A stretch of 64,000 nucleotides of DNA from NCBI RefSeq assembly GCF_019749375.1, contig NZ_JACWFE010000014.1:1-64000 (forward strand), written 5' to 3'. The translations under genes were made by a program, and so were the position numbers. Positions 50,845 to 59,103 of the stretch are shown piece after piece (position 1 is the stretch's first letter; each line of letters begins with the position of its first letter). A model generated the notes under the pieces. That model made no database searches and had not been told where the DNA came from. It was given only the letters and a program-made list of their open reading frames with translations. The stretch comes from Bacillus sp. S/N-304-OC-R1. GTDB lineage: Bacteria; Bacillota; Bacilli; Bacillales; Cytobacillaceae.

Positions 50845-50999
50845 TTAATTTTTGATAAACACTGAGTATTCTATTGGATGTTGGAATCCTAGACTCCCTG
50901 CGAATTTTTTCGATGCCATATTATGAATATCACAATCCCAGCGTGGTGGAAGTTCCGTTTTTGCCATTTTCCAGCAGGTAAAAGGCTTTAGTAAAATGA
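50845..50999 (-). pseudogene. remnant of a GNAT acetyltransferase (C-terminal part)
   Basis: On the minus strand a stop-free stretch reads PPRWDCDIHNMASKKFAGSL then GFQHPIEYSVFIKN-stop. This is the typical C-terminus of GNAT enzymes (WDC-x-N-x-x-S-x-x-x-A-x-x-x-GF). The front of the gene is missing. An intact but unrelated-looking GNAT gene is immediately to the right. Confidence 0.6.
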
Positions 51000-51053
51000 T
51001 TCATAATTTTTCCTTCTCCTTTTTATTTTTTGTTACCTTTGAATCAGGTATTG

Positions 51054-51923
51054 CTAAGCCTGTGATGTAATAGGGTGCTTAAATTGTTCTGGAAATTTGA
51101 GATTGCCAGTATTCCGAACAAAAAGGACATTTTCACTCTCGTATTTTTCCATTTGGACACCCTTTGCATCAGTCGTAAAGTGAAGGATAACTTTAGTAGT
51201 TTCTTCTGCAGCCAACTGATCAATAATTTGTATTAGATCAGGCTGCCCGACCGAGATAATATCATAAACATGGAGATTGGAGCCCTCTGATTGACATATC
51301 ACTATTGTATTCAGATTTTCAAGGTAATAGAAATCATGTGTAAAAACCTTCAACGCATAGAACATTAGTAATTCTTCAGTAGCTGAAGTCGCAAATGAAG
51401 CTGAAACAGGCGCTCTTTTTTTCGCAAACTGATAGATAAACTCTAAGTCTTCCTCTCTTGTTCCGTCTAAACTCTTAATGCATTTCTTCTTTCCTCTATA
51501 AGAATATGGAATAGAATATAAGGTTTCATTCATTCGCTTAAAGCCAAACTTCGGATAATAATCTAATACCGTCTGATTGGCAAACAGATACATGACATCA
51601 ATATGGCTGAAATCCTTGAGGACTTTTTCCATTAGGACTCTTGAATAACCACGGTTTTGGTACTGCTTATCTGTCATGACGGTGCCAATCTGAATGGCTT
51701 GAACTGATCGATTGTTAATTATTAATTGAATGATGTTAACTGACACATTAGCGACAATCTTTCCATTTTGCATAAGAGAATACGGCTGATATTTCTCAGT
51801 CCAATATCCTAACTTATACCAATCCTCAAATTCGATACCAAATGTATTTATGGCCAGCTCGTTAAAGCTTTTTCTTAACTCCATATCACCTTTATAATTT
51901 TTTACAAACACAGCTGATTCCAT
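51054..51923 (-). CDS. GNAT family N-acetyltransferase with C-terminal extension
   Basis: A 289-residue protein. Residues 1-140 form a GNAT domain: IQIGTVMTDKQYQNRGYSRVLMEKVL (acetyl-CoA loop QNRGYS) and YLFANQTVLDYYPKFGF. Residues 150-289 are a second, degenerate GNAT-like or sterol-carrier-like part (KVFTHDFYYLENLNTIVI), the layout of Eis-like enzymes in short form. ATG 51923 follows AGGGGAAAC; an in-frame ATG at 51980 has no site. Substrate unknown. Confidence 0.8.
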   Translation of the reverse strand: MESAVFVKNYKGDMELRKSFNELAINTFGIEFEDWYKLGYWTEKYQPYSLMQNGKIVANVSVNIIQLIINNRSVQAIQIGTVMTDKQYQNRGYSRVLMEKVLKDFSHIDVMYLFANQTVLDYYPKFGFKRMNETLYSIPYSYRGKKKCIKSLDGTREEDLEFIYQFAKKRAPVSASFATSATEELLMFYALKVFTHDFYYLENLNTIVICQSEGSNLHVYDIISVGQPDLIQIIDQLAAEETTKVILHFTTDAKGVQMEKYESENVLFVRNTGNLKFPEQFKHPITSQA

Positions 51924-52098
51924 TATTGTTTCCCCTGCCCAACCGCATGAAATAGTTTTTCTACCAGACTCTATACACATAAAATATTCATATAATTAAA
52001 GTTAATATTTGTCAATGAATTCACTAGAAATGATTGAATTCGTATTACCATATAATTTAGTGTCAAAATATGGGGAAAACCAAAGGGAGGATTAAATT

Positions 52099-52644
52099 TT
52101 GGAGCTAGCAAATACTTTTCCTGTTTTAGAAACAGAGCGATTATATTTACGAGAGGTTACTGAAAATGACGCAGCCAGTTTAATGGCCTATCTTTCAGAT
52201 CCAGAAGTGATGAAATACTTTGGAATGGAGCCCTTTCAAAACAAAAAGGAAGCATTGGAAGAAATCCAGTGGTATAAGGATATTTATACGAACAAAACGG
52301 GAATACGCTGGGGAATAACCTTAAAGGGACAAGATAAGGTCATTAGAAGCTGCGGTTTTCTTAATATATCTCCAAGACACTCCCGAGCGGAGATTGGAGC
52401 AGAGCTGTCAAAAGACTATTGGAGAAGGGGCATCATGTCCGAGGCACTAACTGCTATCATTGGATACGGTTTTCAGGACCTTGGTCTTATGAGAATTCAA
52501 GCATTAATCGAACCCCCAAATACTCCATCAATCCAATTATTTGAAAGCAAAGGATTTATACGCGAAGGCCTTCTGCGAAAATATGAATATACTTGCGGGA
52601 AATTTGATGATTTGTATATGTATTCGTTGTTGAAGACTGATTAG
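52099..52644 (+). CDS. GNAT family N-acetyltransferase (RimJ/RimL type)
   Basis: A 181-residue enzyme: FPVLETERLYLREVTENDAASL, then GAELSKDYWRRGIMSEALTAIIGYGF (acetyl-CoA loop) and MRIQALIEPPNTPSIQLFESKGF. These are all standard ribosomal-protein-acetylase-like motifs. TTG start at 52099 with GGGAGG 8 nt upstream. It ends just before repeat array 2, whose first hairpin (52664-52691) could act as its terminator. Confidence 0.88.
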   Translation: MELANTFPVLETERLYLREVTENDAASLMAYLSDPEVMKYFGMEPFQNKKEALEEIQWYKDIYTNKTGIRWGITLKGQDKVIRSCGFLNISPRHSRAEIGAELSKDYWRRGIMSEALTAIIGYGFQDLGLMRIQALIEPPNTPSIQLFESKGFIREGLLRKYEYTCGKFDDLYMYSLLKTD

Positions 52645-52663
52645 ATAGTGATTTGACTTGAAA

Positions 52664-52999
52664 TGACCGTTATTTTTTAAGATAACGGTCACTTTAACTT
52701 TATTTTGGGTAGATAACAGTAGCTAGGACCTTGATGACGGTCAACTCTACTCTCTAATTCTATTCCACTTGGCCGTCATTTCACTTATGACGGACAAATC
52801 TACTCTCGTTCCTCTTCCACTTGGCCGTCATCTCACTTATGACGGTCAACTCAGCACTCGATATTCCACCACTTGGCCGTCATCTCACTCATGACGGACA
52901 AATCTGCTCTTGGTCCTCCAACACTTGGCCGTCATCACTCTTGCGACAGTCAACTCGGCTTTGAAACTACCGTAGCTTGACCATTATCACAACAATATG
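52664..52999. repeat. 52-bp hairpin repeat array 2
   Basis: Four clear 52-bp units start at 52772, 52824, 52876 and 52928; worn copies flank them (52664-52771 and 52980-52999). Each unit opens with GCCGTCAT ... ATGACGG (hairpin), as in array 1 at 32409, but the tail differs (CTCTTCCACTTG type). The first hairpin, TGACCGTTAT/ATAACGGTCA (52664-52673/52682-52691), has both sides of a base pair changed relative to GTCAT/ATGAC, so pairing is preserved. It lies between convergent genes. Confidence 0.9.
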
Positions 53000-53045
53000 A
53001 TGGATTGCTCTCAATAATAACTGCCTCTAAGAGTGGTATCTTTAC

Positions 53046-53951
53046 TCATTCATAGTAAGTCCACTGCTTAGTCCCGATTCTATCAAAATTTTTTAATAAA
53101 ATCCTTCTCATAGTCCTTTTTTCTTTTATTCCCCCACACCAATCGTAAATAATATTAGTGCTAACTTTTTCGTCAGGAAAGAGAATCCTATATTCCCTTA
53201 CACTTCGTAAAATAGCCGCTGAAATCAGTTCCTTCTGGTCGCAATCACCACAGTGACAATAATAGCCTTGAATTGTAAACGAAAATGAACCGCAGACTTT
53301 GCAAATAACTCCTTTCTTCAGTTGCTCGTATTCATAAGGCGGTAATAATGTATAGGGGTTTTCATTAATATGAAGTGAAATGAGCTGGTCAGCTAGTTTT
53401 TTATGCCATTGTGCTAGTTTTGTAAATGTCGAGTCTACTTTGTTTAAATATTTCTTTATTTGTGTTGGAAAAATAAAAGGGTTGTCCAAGGGGGCTTTGT
53501 ATAGGGTGAACTCCGGATTAATAAAAACTACTTTTGCTTCAATAGGGAGGTTGCAGCCTAAATTTTGCAGCAATTGGCGGAGGAGGGATTCACTTCGGGT
53601 TAATTGGAATAGCGGATTATTATATTCATATTTAGGCACCTTATACAATCGATCTGATTCCAAGTAATAATCACCTTCAAAATTTTTCACCTCATAAAGG
53701 TAAATTTTATCCGAAGCAATAATTAAAGTGTCTATTTGAAACAAGGTATTGTTAAACTTAAGCAGCAGGTCATTAACTATGAAACAATCACCTTGAAGCC
53801 TTTCTGTTAAAGCATCAAACATCACTTCTCCTTCATAGCCTTTTTGAAGACTTACATAATGCTGTCTGTCTTTTTCAGACAAATTCATTCTTTTGTCTAA
53901 GATTCGTGAAATGATTAGTTTTTGAGGTTCCGTCCTAGATTTATAGGCCAC
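53046..53951 (-). CDS. NERD-domain protein
   Basis: A 301-residue protein. Residues 35-150 form a nuclease-related domain: GYEGEVMFDALTERL, then FQIDTLIIASDKIYLYEVKNFEG (D and E-V-K of a PD-(D/E)XK-like core). The C-terminal part has a zinc-ribbon-like set (VICKVCGSFSF, YYCHCGDC) and basic residues, suggesting nucleic-acid binding. Start is GTG 53951 after AAAGGATG. Usually housekeeping-accessory in Bacillus; function unknown. It could be a stand-alone defence nuclease, but there is no linked partner. Confidence 0.82.
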   Translation of the reverse strand: MAYKSRTEPQKLIISRILDKRMNLSEKDRQHYVSLQKGYEGEVMFDALTERLQGDCFIVNDLLLKFNNTLFQIDTLIIASDKIYLYEVKNFEGDYYLESDRLYKVPKYEYNNPLFQLTRSESLLRQLLQNLGCNLPIEAKVVFINPEFTLYKAPLDNPFIFPTQIKKYLNKVDSTFTKLAQWHKKLADQLISLHINENPYTLLPPYEYEQLKKGVICKVCGSFSFTIQGYYCHCGDCDQKELISAAILRSVREYRILFPDEKVSTNIIYDWCGGIKEKRTMRRILLKNFDRIGTKQWTYYE

Positions 53952-54238
53952 ATTACAACATCCTTTCTAAATTATTCTACTCCAATTCAATCATAATAGA
54001 AATTCCTCAGCATGTGTCGTATTCTTCGTGAATTCTGTATTACTTTTCATAGGGCAAGGAGACTCTCGCCTTGCCCGACTGATTATCCAATATCCATAAT
54101 GTCGATAAAATATTGCCTAAAGATTTCTTCTAAGGGGACTACAAGCAGATTATATAGATATTTATATATGAATTTATCAATTCCTCCTTTCTATGCTTTT
54201 TTTAAAAAAAACCAGGAGAAATGTCCCCCGGTCCAAAA

Positions 54239-55810
54239 TTATTTATTCGCTTCAAGCTCCCGCTTTTCTTTTAAAAGCTTCTGAAACTCCAATTCGAGTT
54301 CTGCTGACGGTTCAATACTTAAACGACTGAGGATTTCAGTTATTTTGGTTTCGAGGACGAGCCGTCTATCCTCACTCGTATTACGCACAGGCTGTGATTC
54401 ATAATGTAAATATTGCTGATAGGTGCCTTCAAACAATTCCATTTTCTCATCACGAATGGCTAATATGCGTGTAGCAAGTTTTTCAATAAAACGCCTGTCA
54501 TGAGATACAAAAATTATAGTCCCTCTATATTCCTGTAATAATCCCTCTAACGCTTCAACCGCTTCCATATCTAAAAAGTTCGTCGGTTCGTCTAAAATTA
54601 ACATGTTGATATCACTCAAGAATAACTTGGCTAGCGCTACTTTTACTCGTTCTCCGCCACTTAAAACATCTACAGGCTTATACACTTCATCCCTAAAGAA
54701 GTGCATTCTGGCAAGTACAGTCCGGATCAGTGTTTCATCTTGTTGGGATGTAGACTGAATATTTTCAATAATAGATTTCTCCACATCTAAAATATTTAAA
54801 TTTTGACTAAAATAACCCATTTTTACTGATGGTGAGAGCGTGATGCCTTGTTCTTGTTTCATAATCTTTTTTACGAAAGTTGTTTTTCCACTTCCGTTTG
54901 GCCCAATAATGGCTAATTTATCACCGCCTCGAACATTAAAACTTATCCCCTTCCAAAGAATGCGATCACCAATCATGCCGGCTACCTCTTGTACCCGAAG
55001 AATAATTTTGTCTTTGATGTTTTCTTCGTTAGGCAAATTCATTTTCAGCGGAGGAAGTTCCTTCACTTTTTCTACTTTTTCTAATTTTTCTAAGCGGGTT
55101 TCAAGGGCTTTTGCTGTTTGTTGCAGCTTTTTTTGTTTTTTTGCAAAGTATGGTTTGGCACCGGTTATCCTTGCTTCTGAATTACTCACCCTTTTTGGAG
55201 CTTTTGTTGCTCTTTCAGCTTTCTGCTCTTTTAATTTCAATGCATTTTCTAATTGGCTTTTCTGCTTTTCATATATTTCATAAGCCATTTTTTCTTGTTT
55301 GCGCTCTAACTCTTTTTGCTCTATATAACTGCTGTAATTTCCCGTATACTCTTTTATTTTCCCTTCATTAATTTCCCAAATCTTTGTGCAGAGTGCATCT
55401 AGGAATGCACGATCATGTGAAACTATCATAAATGCTCCATTCCATTGATCTAGTTTCTTTTCCAGCCATTCAATATGATCAGTATCTAAATGGGTCGTTG
55501 GTTCGTCTGCAAATAAGAGTCCTGAATCTTTTATGAGGGCCTTATTGATATATTCCTGCGTGATTTCTCCACCACTTTTTACAGTATCTGTTCTCTTTAA
55601 CTGTGGTATTAGATCACATTTTATGTGGTGATTGATCTTCCCTTCCTCAGGAGCTAGCACGCCAGCCAAAATTTTTATTAACGTCGTTTTTCCACTTCCA
55701 TTTCTGCCAACTAATCCAATGCGATCCTTTCGGTGAATTTCTAATTGATCAAGATCTAATAATAAACGGTCCTGAACATAGTACTTTATATGATGAGCTT
55801 TTAATAGCAT
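54239..55810 (-). CDS. ABC-F ribosomal protection protein, Vga/VmlR-like
   Basis: A 523-residue protein with two ABC domains and no membrane helices. Domain 1: Walker A GLVGRNGSGKTT (about residue 35), signature SGGEITQEY, Walker B LLFADEPTTHLD. A long charged linker (about 180-290) follows. Domain 2: IIGPNGSGKTTF, LSGGERVKVALAK, LILDEPTNFLD, then a helical C-terminal extension (LETKITEILSRLSIEPSAELELEF). It lacks the Arm insertion seen in EttA/Uup, as do Vga(A), Lsa and VmlR. These proteins free ribosomes of lincosamide, pleuromutilin and streptogramin A antibiotics. A leader with a terminator lies upstream. Exact drug range depends on the linker. Confidence 0.9.
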   Translation of the reverse strand: MLLKAHHIKYYVQDRLLLDLDQLEIHRKDRIGLVGRNGSGKTTLIKILAGVLAPEEGKINHHIKCDLIPQLKRTDTVKSGGEITQEYINKALIKDSGLLFADEPTTHLDTDHIEWLEKKLDQWNGAFMIVSHDRAFLDALCTKIWEINEGKIKEYTGNYSSYIEQKELERKQEKMAYEIYEKQKSQLENALKLKEQKAERATKAPKRVSNSEARITGAKPYFAKKQKKLQQTAKALETRLEKLEKVEKVKELPPLKMNLPNEENIKDKIILRVQEVAGMIGDRILWKGISFNVRGGDKLAIIGPNGSGKTTFVKKIMKQEQGITLSPSVKMGYFSQNLNILDVEKSIIENIQSTSQQDETLIRTVLARMHFFRDEVYKPVDVLSGGERVKVALAKLFLSDINMLILDEPTNFLDMEAVEALEGLLQEYRGTIIFVSHDRRFIEKLATRILAIRDEKMELFEGTYQQYLHYESQPVRNTSEDRRLVLETKITEILSRLSIEPSAELELEFQKLLKEKRELEANK

Positions 55811-55846
55811 ACAATCATCTCCTTATAAATTCTTATTAGGAGACAT

Positions 55847-55880
55847 AAAAAGCCTCCTATCTCATTCAGAATAGGAGGCT
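55847..55880 (-). terminator. attenuator terminator before the ABC-F gene
   Basis: A perfect 10-bp stem (AGCCTCCTAT/ATAGGAGGCT, 55880-55871/55860-55851) and T run (55850-55847) on the minus strand. It lies 37 nt before the ABC-F start, within its own leader, so it controls read-through. Confidence 0.85.
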
Positions 55881-56029
55881 TCGGTATAAGGTATAGGCGC
55901 ACATCAAAAAGAGCCAGCTCAGAAAAAGTCGGGAAATGACATCCCTAGCTTTATTCTGAACTTTTTCGGGACAAATTCACAGACCTCTTCCCAAAAACAA
56001 TGCTCCCTTAAGTCCAACTATCGAAATCC

Positions 56030-56169
56030 AATCCTATTCTGAAAACGACAATTGAAGGCAACACAAATAAAGCAGACAGACATCATCTGCAAAAAATACC
56101 CTTCAATTGCTTACTTTCGAAAATAGGATTAAAACTTCATTGAATTGGGTCACCCTTTCGTTCATTCAT
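56030..56169 (-). promoter_or_regulatory. ABC-F leader: candidate upstream ORFs and long stem
   Basis: On the minus strand, candidate upstream ORFs are the 3-codon ATG-AAG-TTT-TAA (56140-56129, with AAAGGGTG before it) and a 20-codon one from ATG 56165 (MNERVTQFNEVLILFSKVSN). Their end runs into a long helix: 56130-56100 (AATCCTATT...CAATTGAAGG) pairs with 56058-56030 (CCTTCAATTG...AATAGGATT). A ribosome at the ORF would melt this helix. I could not decide which ORF is used. Confidence 0.6.
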
Positions 56170-56189
56170 GTATTTTAACTTTAAATGGA

Positions 56190-56212
56190 AATTAAAAAAA
56201 TGTCAATTAGGG
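56190..56212 (-). promoter_or_regulatory. promoter of the ABC-F leader
   Basis: Minus strand TTGACA followed by a 17-nt spacer and TAAAGT, just downstream of the methyltransferase stop at 56222. Coordinates are approximate. The -10 is moderate. Confidence 0.45.
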
Positions 56213-56221
56213 ACATAGTGT

Positions 56222-56998
56222 TTATTTGACAGCCTTCCAAATCGTCCATCTATCTTTTTCAACGACCTCAGAGACTTCAGAAATGGAATTATCAATATAG
56301 CTAATCAATGTAGCTATTTCATGATCATCTAATTCGTGTAAAATACTTCGGCCTGTTCTTTCATGCAAATCTTTCAGTAATTGTTGCTTTGTATTATGAA
56401 TTTTTCTAACTTCCCATAACTTCACTTCTTGAATTTTTCTAAAACCAGCTTCCTTGAGCTTTTCAATAACCACTTCACTGCTGTGTCTGCGCTTAATTTC
56501 CTTGTCTATTAATCTAGGAAATGCTTCAAAGAAATATCCTCTTATATGCTTCTCATTTCCTTCTAATAAACAATCCTCTGGGGTTCGATCTTGAATAATG
56601 TATGTTCCGTCATCCTCCAAAATTCTATACGCCTCTGCAAAACAAGCCTCTAAATCCGTTATGTGATGAATTAGCGCTCTTTCCAGCAATAATTGGAATT
56701 GATGATCTGGCAGACCGCTTTCTACAGCATTCCCATAATGAAGGAAAATATTTTCATATTCTTTACAATTTTCTTTTGCCCCTTCAAGACTTACTTCTGA
56801 AAAATCAACACCGGTGACAGACAGAATACCCATGTCTGATAGTGCCTTTAAGTAAATTCCCCCGCCACAGCCAATATCAACAGCCTTCTTTATATCTTCA
56901 ACTTGTATCAATCCCCTAATCGTTTCCACCCACGAACGATCAGCTTCTCTAGTTGCATAGGAAAGATGGTTTTTTTGATCGTGAAAATCAATGCCCAT
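56222..56998 (-). CDS. class I SAM-dependent methyltransferase
   Basis: A 258-residue methyltransferase with motif I VDIGCGGGIYLKALSDMG (about residue 41), VDFSEVSL at the end of strand 2, and ALIHHI-type loop LLERALIHHITDLEACF. Resembles ubiquinone/small-molecule methyltransferases; acceptor unknown. ATG 56998 is used (TGGAG 8 nt upstream) rather than GTG 57007. The ABC-F leader starts directly after it, so it is separately transcribed. Confidence 0.85.
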   Translation of the reverse strand: MGIDFHDQKNHLSYATREADRSWVETIRGLIQVEDIKKAVDIGCGGGIYLKALSDMGILSVTGVDFSEVSLEGAKENCKEYENIFLHYGNAVESGLPDHQFQLLLERALIHHITDLEACFAEAYRILEDDGTYIIQDRTPEDCLLEGNEKHIRGYFFEAFPRLIDKEIKRRHSSEVVIEKLKEAGFRKIQEVKLWEVRKIHNTKQQLLKDLHERTGRSILHELDDHEIATLISYIDNSISEVSEVVEKDRWTIWKAVK

Positions 56999-57124
56999 TC
57001 TTAACACTCCATTTCCCCTTTTTCCAAAATATTACTTCTAACTACTATTTTATACATAATTAAAAATAAAGGAAATTAGCATTTTATTAACATTTTTAAT
57101 AAGGCTTCCTTATAGACAAGTTTT

Positions 57125-57745
57125 TTATTTTTTATTTCTAAGCTGCTTATTATGAAGGTTTGAAAAGAATAATAAAGCAAGGATAGAACCAATCAGCAGT
57201 GAAAATAAATCCCACTGTGTATCCCAAATATCTCCTTGGGTTCCGAGAAAGTCTTTTGATACTTTTCCGCCTTTTATTATTTTTGTTCCTAGCCACTCGA
57301 TAATTTCATATAAAGTCCCAATGGAGAGGGCAATGCTCAATGTAATGGTATATAACCATTTTCCTTTTGTTAGCGGGGATTTGCGAATCAAAACCTCCCT
57401 TATCACAATAGTAAATAAGCCTTTTAAAAAATGTCCAAACCGATCATAGTTATTACGTTTTAAGTCAAAATAATCCTTAATCCAATCAAATAGCGGAACC
57501 CTAGAGTATGTATAATGGCCCCCGATGAACATTAAAATGGTTAGGATTGCGATAATAATATAGGAAAGCGTGGTAAGCCGAAACTTATTATATGTAAAAA
57601 TTACAACTGCAAGCAGTGCAATAGCCGGCAATACTTCAAGTGCCCAATTTATATAGTTATATGGCTGTATCACCGACCAAATAATAACAGCCGTAACAAA
57701 CAGCAGCAAAATTATATGGATAAATGCACTTCTATCTCTTACCAT
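57125..57745 (-). CDS. DUF2238 (YjdF-type) membrane protein
   Basis: A 206-residue protein with about six membrane helices and the DUF2238 landmarks INWALEVLPAIALLAVV, MFIGGHYTYSRVPLFDWIKDYF, NNYDRFGHFLKGLF and YEIIEWLG...GTQGDIWDTQWDL. Function unknown in the family. ATG 57745 is chosen with GTGAGGA near; the upstream GTG 57754 is possible. Confidence 0.85.
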   Translation of the reverse strand: MVRDRSAFIHIILLLFVTAVIIWSVIQPYNYINWALEVLPAIALLAVVIFTYNKFRLTTLSYIIIAILTILMFIGGHYTYSRVPLFDWIKDYFDLKRNNYDRFGHFLKGLFTIVIREVLIRKSPLTKGKWLYTITLSIALSIGTLYEIIEWLGTKIIKGGKVSKDFLGTQGDIWDTQWDLFSLLIGSILALLFFSNLHNKQLRNKK

Positions 57746-58106
57746 TTTCCTCACTTCTCTCTCATTTTGTTATAATCAGATTTCAGATATATTGGCATCT
57801 TTAATACCATTATTCCTCAATGAGAAAAAAACATGACAATCAAAGTGAATTAAGAATTGACCTGGATCTTACTGCATAAAAATTTTTATAGACCTTTCAT
57901 TACTTTTTCTTTGTCTTTTGTCGAAACCTTATTGTATAAATTTATATTTTCCTGGGAAATTTTCTGTGAAAATGTCGATTATTGCTTTGGAGTCTTATGT
58001 GTTAGGGAATGCGGAATAGCACTATAGTTGTTAAGATTGTTAATATAATTGTACTTTTATTAAAGTAGAAATATATTCCAATTGGGTAAAATGAGGAGAA
58101 ATGAAA
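57746..58106. other. intergenic region, no clear element
   Basis: About 360 nt, AT-rich, between divergent genes. I see no stem-loop, RNA motif or convincing sigma-A promoter in it, apart from the GAGGAG ribosome site for the next gene. Confidence 0.35.
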
Positions 58107-58289
58107 ATGAATGAAAGATGGAATAAAAGGAAAGAGAAGAGAAAAATTAAGCAAAGCAGTAATTCCTACACATTTGGGGATTTTATTTTCGATGTTCTCT
58201 TTTGGATACCAGAATTAATCATTTTGCCCTTCAGATTATCTCTTTGGCTGCTTAGAGGGCTGGGCAGATTCATCTTGGATTTATTTTGA
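58107..58289 (+). CDS. small membrane protein (60 aa)
   Basis: A 60-residue protein: a strongly basic N-terminus (NERWNKRKEKRKIKQ), then a hydrophobic stretch (FIFDVLFWIPELIILPFRLSLWLL) forming one or two helices, ending RFILDLF. ATG 58107 sits 8 nt after GAGGAG; ATG 58101 is too close. Not recognised. The charge pattern suggests cytoplasmic N-terminus and a membrane-inserted hairpin. Confidence 0.65.
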   Translation: MNERWNKRKEKRKIKQSSNSYTFGDFIFDVLFWIPELIILPFRLSLWLLRGLGRFILDLF

Positions 58290-58385
58290 TATACTGAGCA
58301 AAAGCTATTCAGCATTCATTCTATGTCCTTTATTGTAGAGAGAGACGCTCGCCATCAACAGTTTCGATGATAAAGCTTTTACCTT

Positions 58386-58922
58386 CTAATGCCCTTTTGC
58401 CACCTTCAGAAATCTTCTCGGCATTTCCTCCCAAGATTCATCTTCAAGTTTAACAATAATTTTAATTACATCATTATCCAAAACTTGAAGCTGTTCAGTC
58501 TCCGCGCCATATCCTTTATATTTCTCATCACCAATTTGCCAAAGAAGCACATCTTCCTCTTCCCAGTCAAATGTTGTAGCGAATTTTTCTGGGTGATCTG
58601 ATGCTGTATAATACCATACCCCTGGATTTAACTCTCTCTTAGGTGAACCGTAAAACCATGTTACTTGAGTAAAAGAGACTGTTTTTGCTGCCGATTGAGG
58701 CTTCACTGCACCTGACGTATCTTCAGCATCCTCTTTTTCAGAAGTATTACTCTCTCCTGTCTTTTCCTCCTGATCACCTTTATCATTACCATCCTTTGTA
58801 ACCTGCTCTTCGGCGTTGCTCTTTATATCTTTTTCCTTAGATGATTTTTCATTGCTGCATGCTGCTAACATGAGGATTGCAAATATTGAAATCATTAGTA
58901 ATCTTATTTGCCTCTTTCCCAT
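58386..58922 (-). CDS. hypothetical lipoprotein, probably frameshifted at its C-terminus
   Basis: A 178-residue lipoprotein: signal peptide with lipobox LAAC (Cys 22), a low-complexity acidic linker (residues 25-80) and a small domain (VTWFYGSPKRELNPGVWYYT; FDWEEEDVLLWQIG). The frame ends at 58386 in RRFLKVAKGH. Another frame continues NAEKISEGGKRALEGKSF and IIETVDGERLSLQ to a stop at 58330, which looks more natural. A one-base shift near 58440 is therefore likely, and the real product may be about 17 residues longer. AGGGAGG precedes ATG 58922. Function unknown. Confidence 0.65.
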   Translation of the reverse strand: MGKRQIRLLMISIFAILMLAACSNEKSSKEKDIKSNAEEQVTKDGNDKGDQEEKTGESNTSEKEDAEDTSGAVKPQSAAKTVSFTQVTWFYGSPKRELNPGVWYYTASDHPEKFATTFDWEEEDVLLWQIGDEKYKGYGAETEQLQVLDNDVIKIIVKLEDESWEEMPRRFLKVAKGH

Positions 58923-59103
58923 CGCACAAACCTCCCTATATATGGAAAAATATTCACCTTAATATTTCCATATGGCAGGTATTATTTCAATGCAACTTAA
59001 GATGGAGATAAAGTCGAACTATGAGGATTTTGAGAAAAAAATTGAATACTTTCACATAGCAAAAAATACCCAATTTTAATTGAGAAGCTCGGGAAATTTG
59101 AAA

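Noticed and set aside
53046..53951. Phage-defence island around the NERD protein
   Set aside because: No restriction, toxin or helicase partner is near it; the neighbours are a repeat array and an ABC-F gene.
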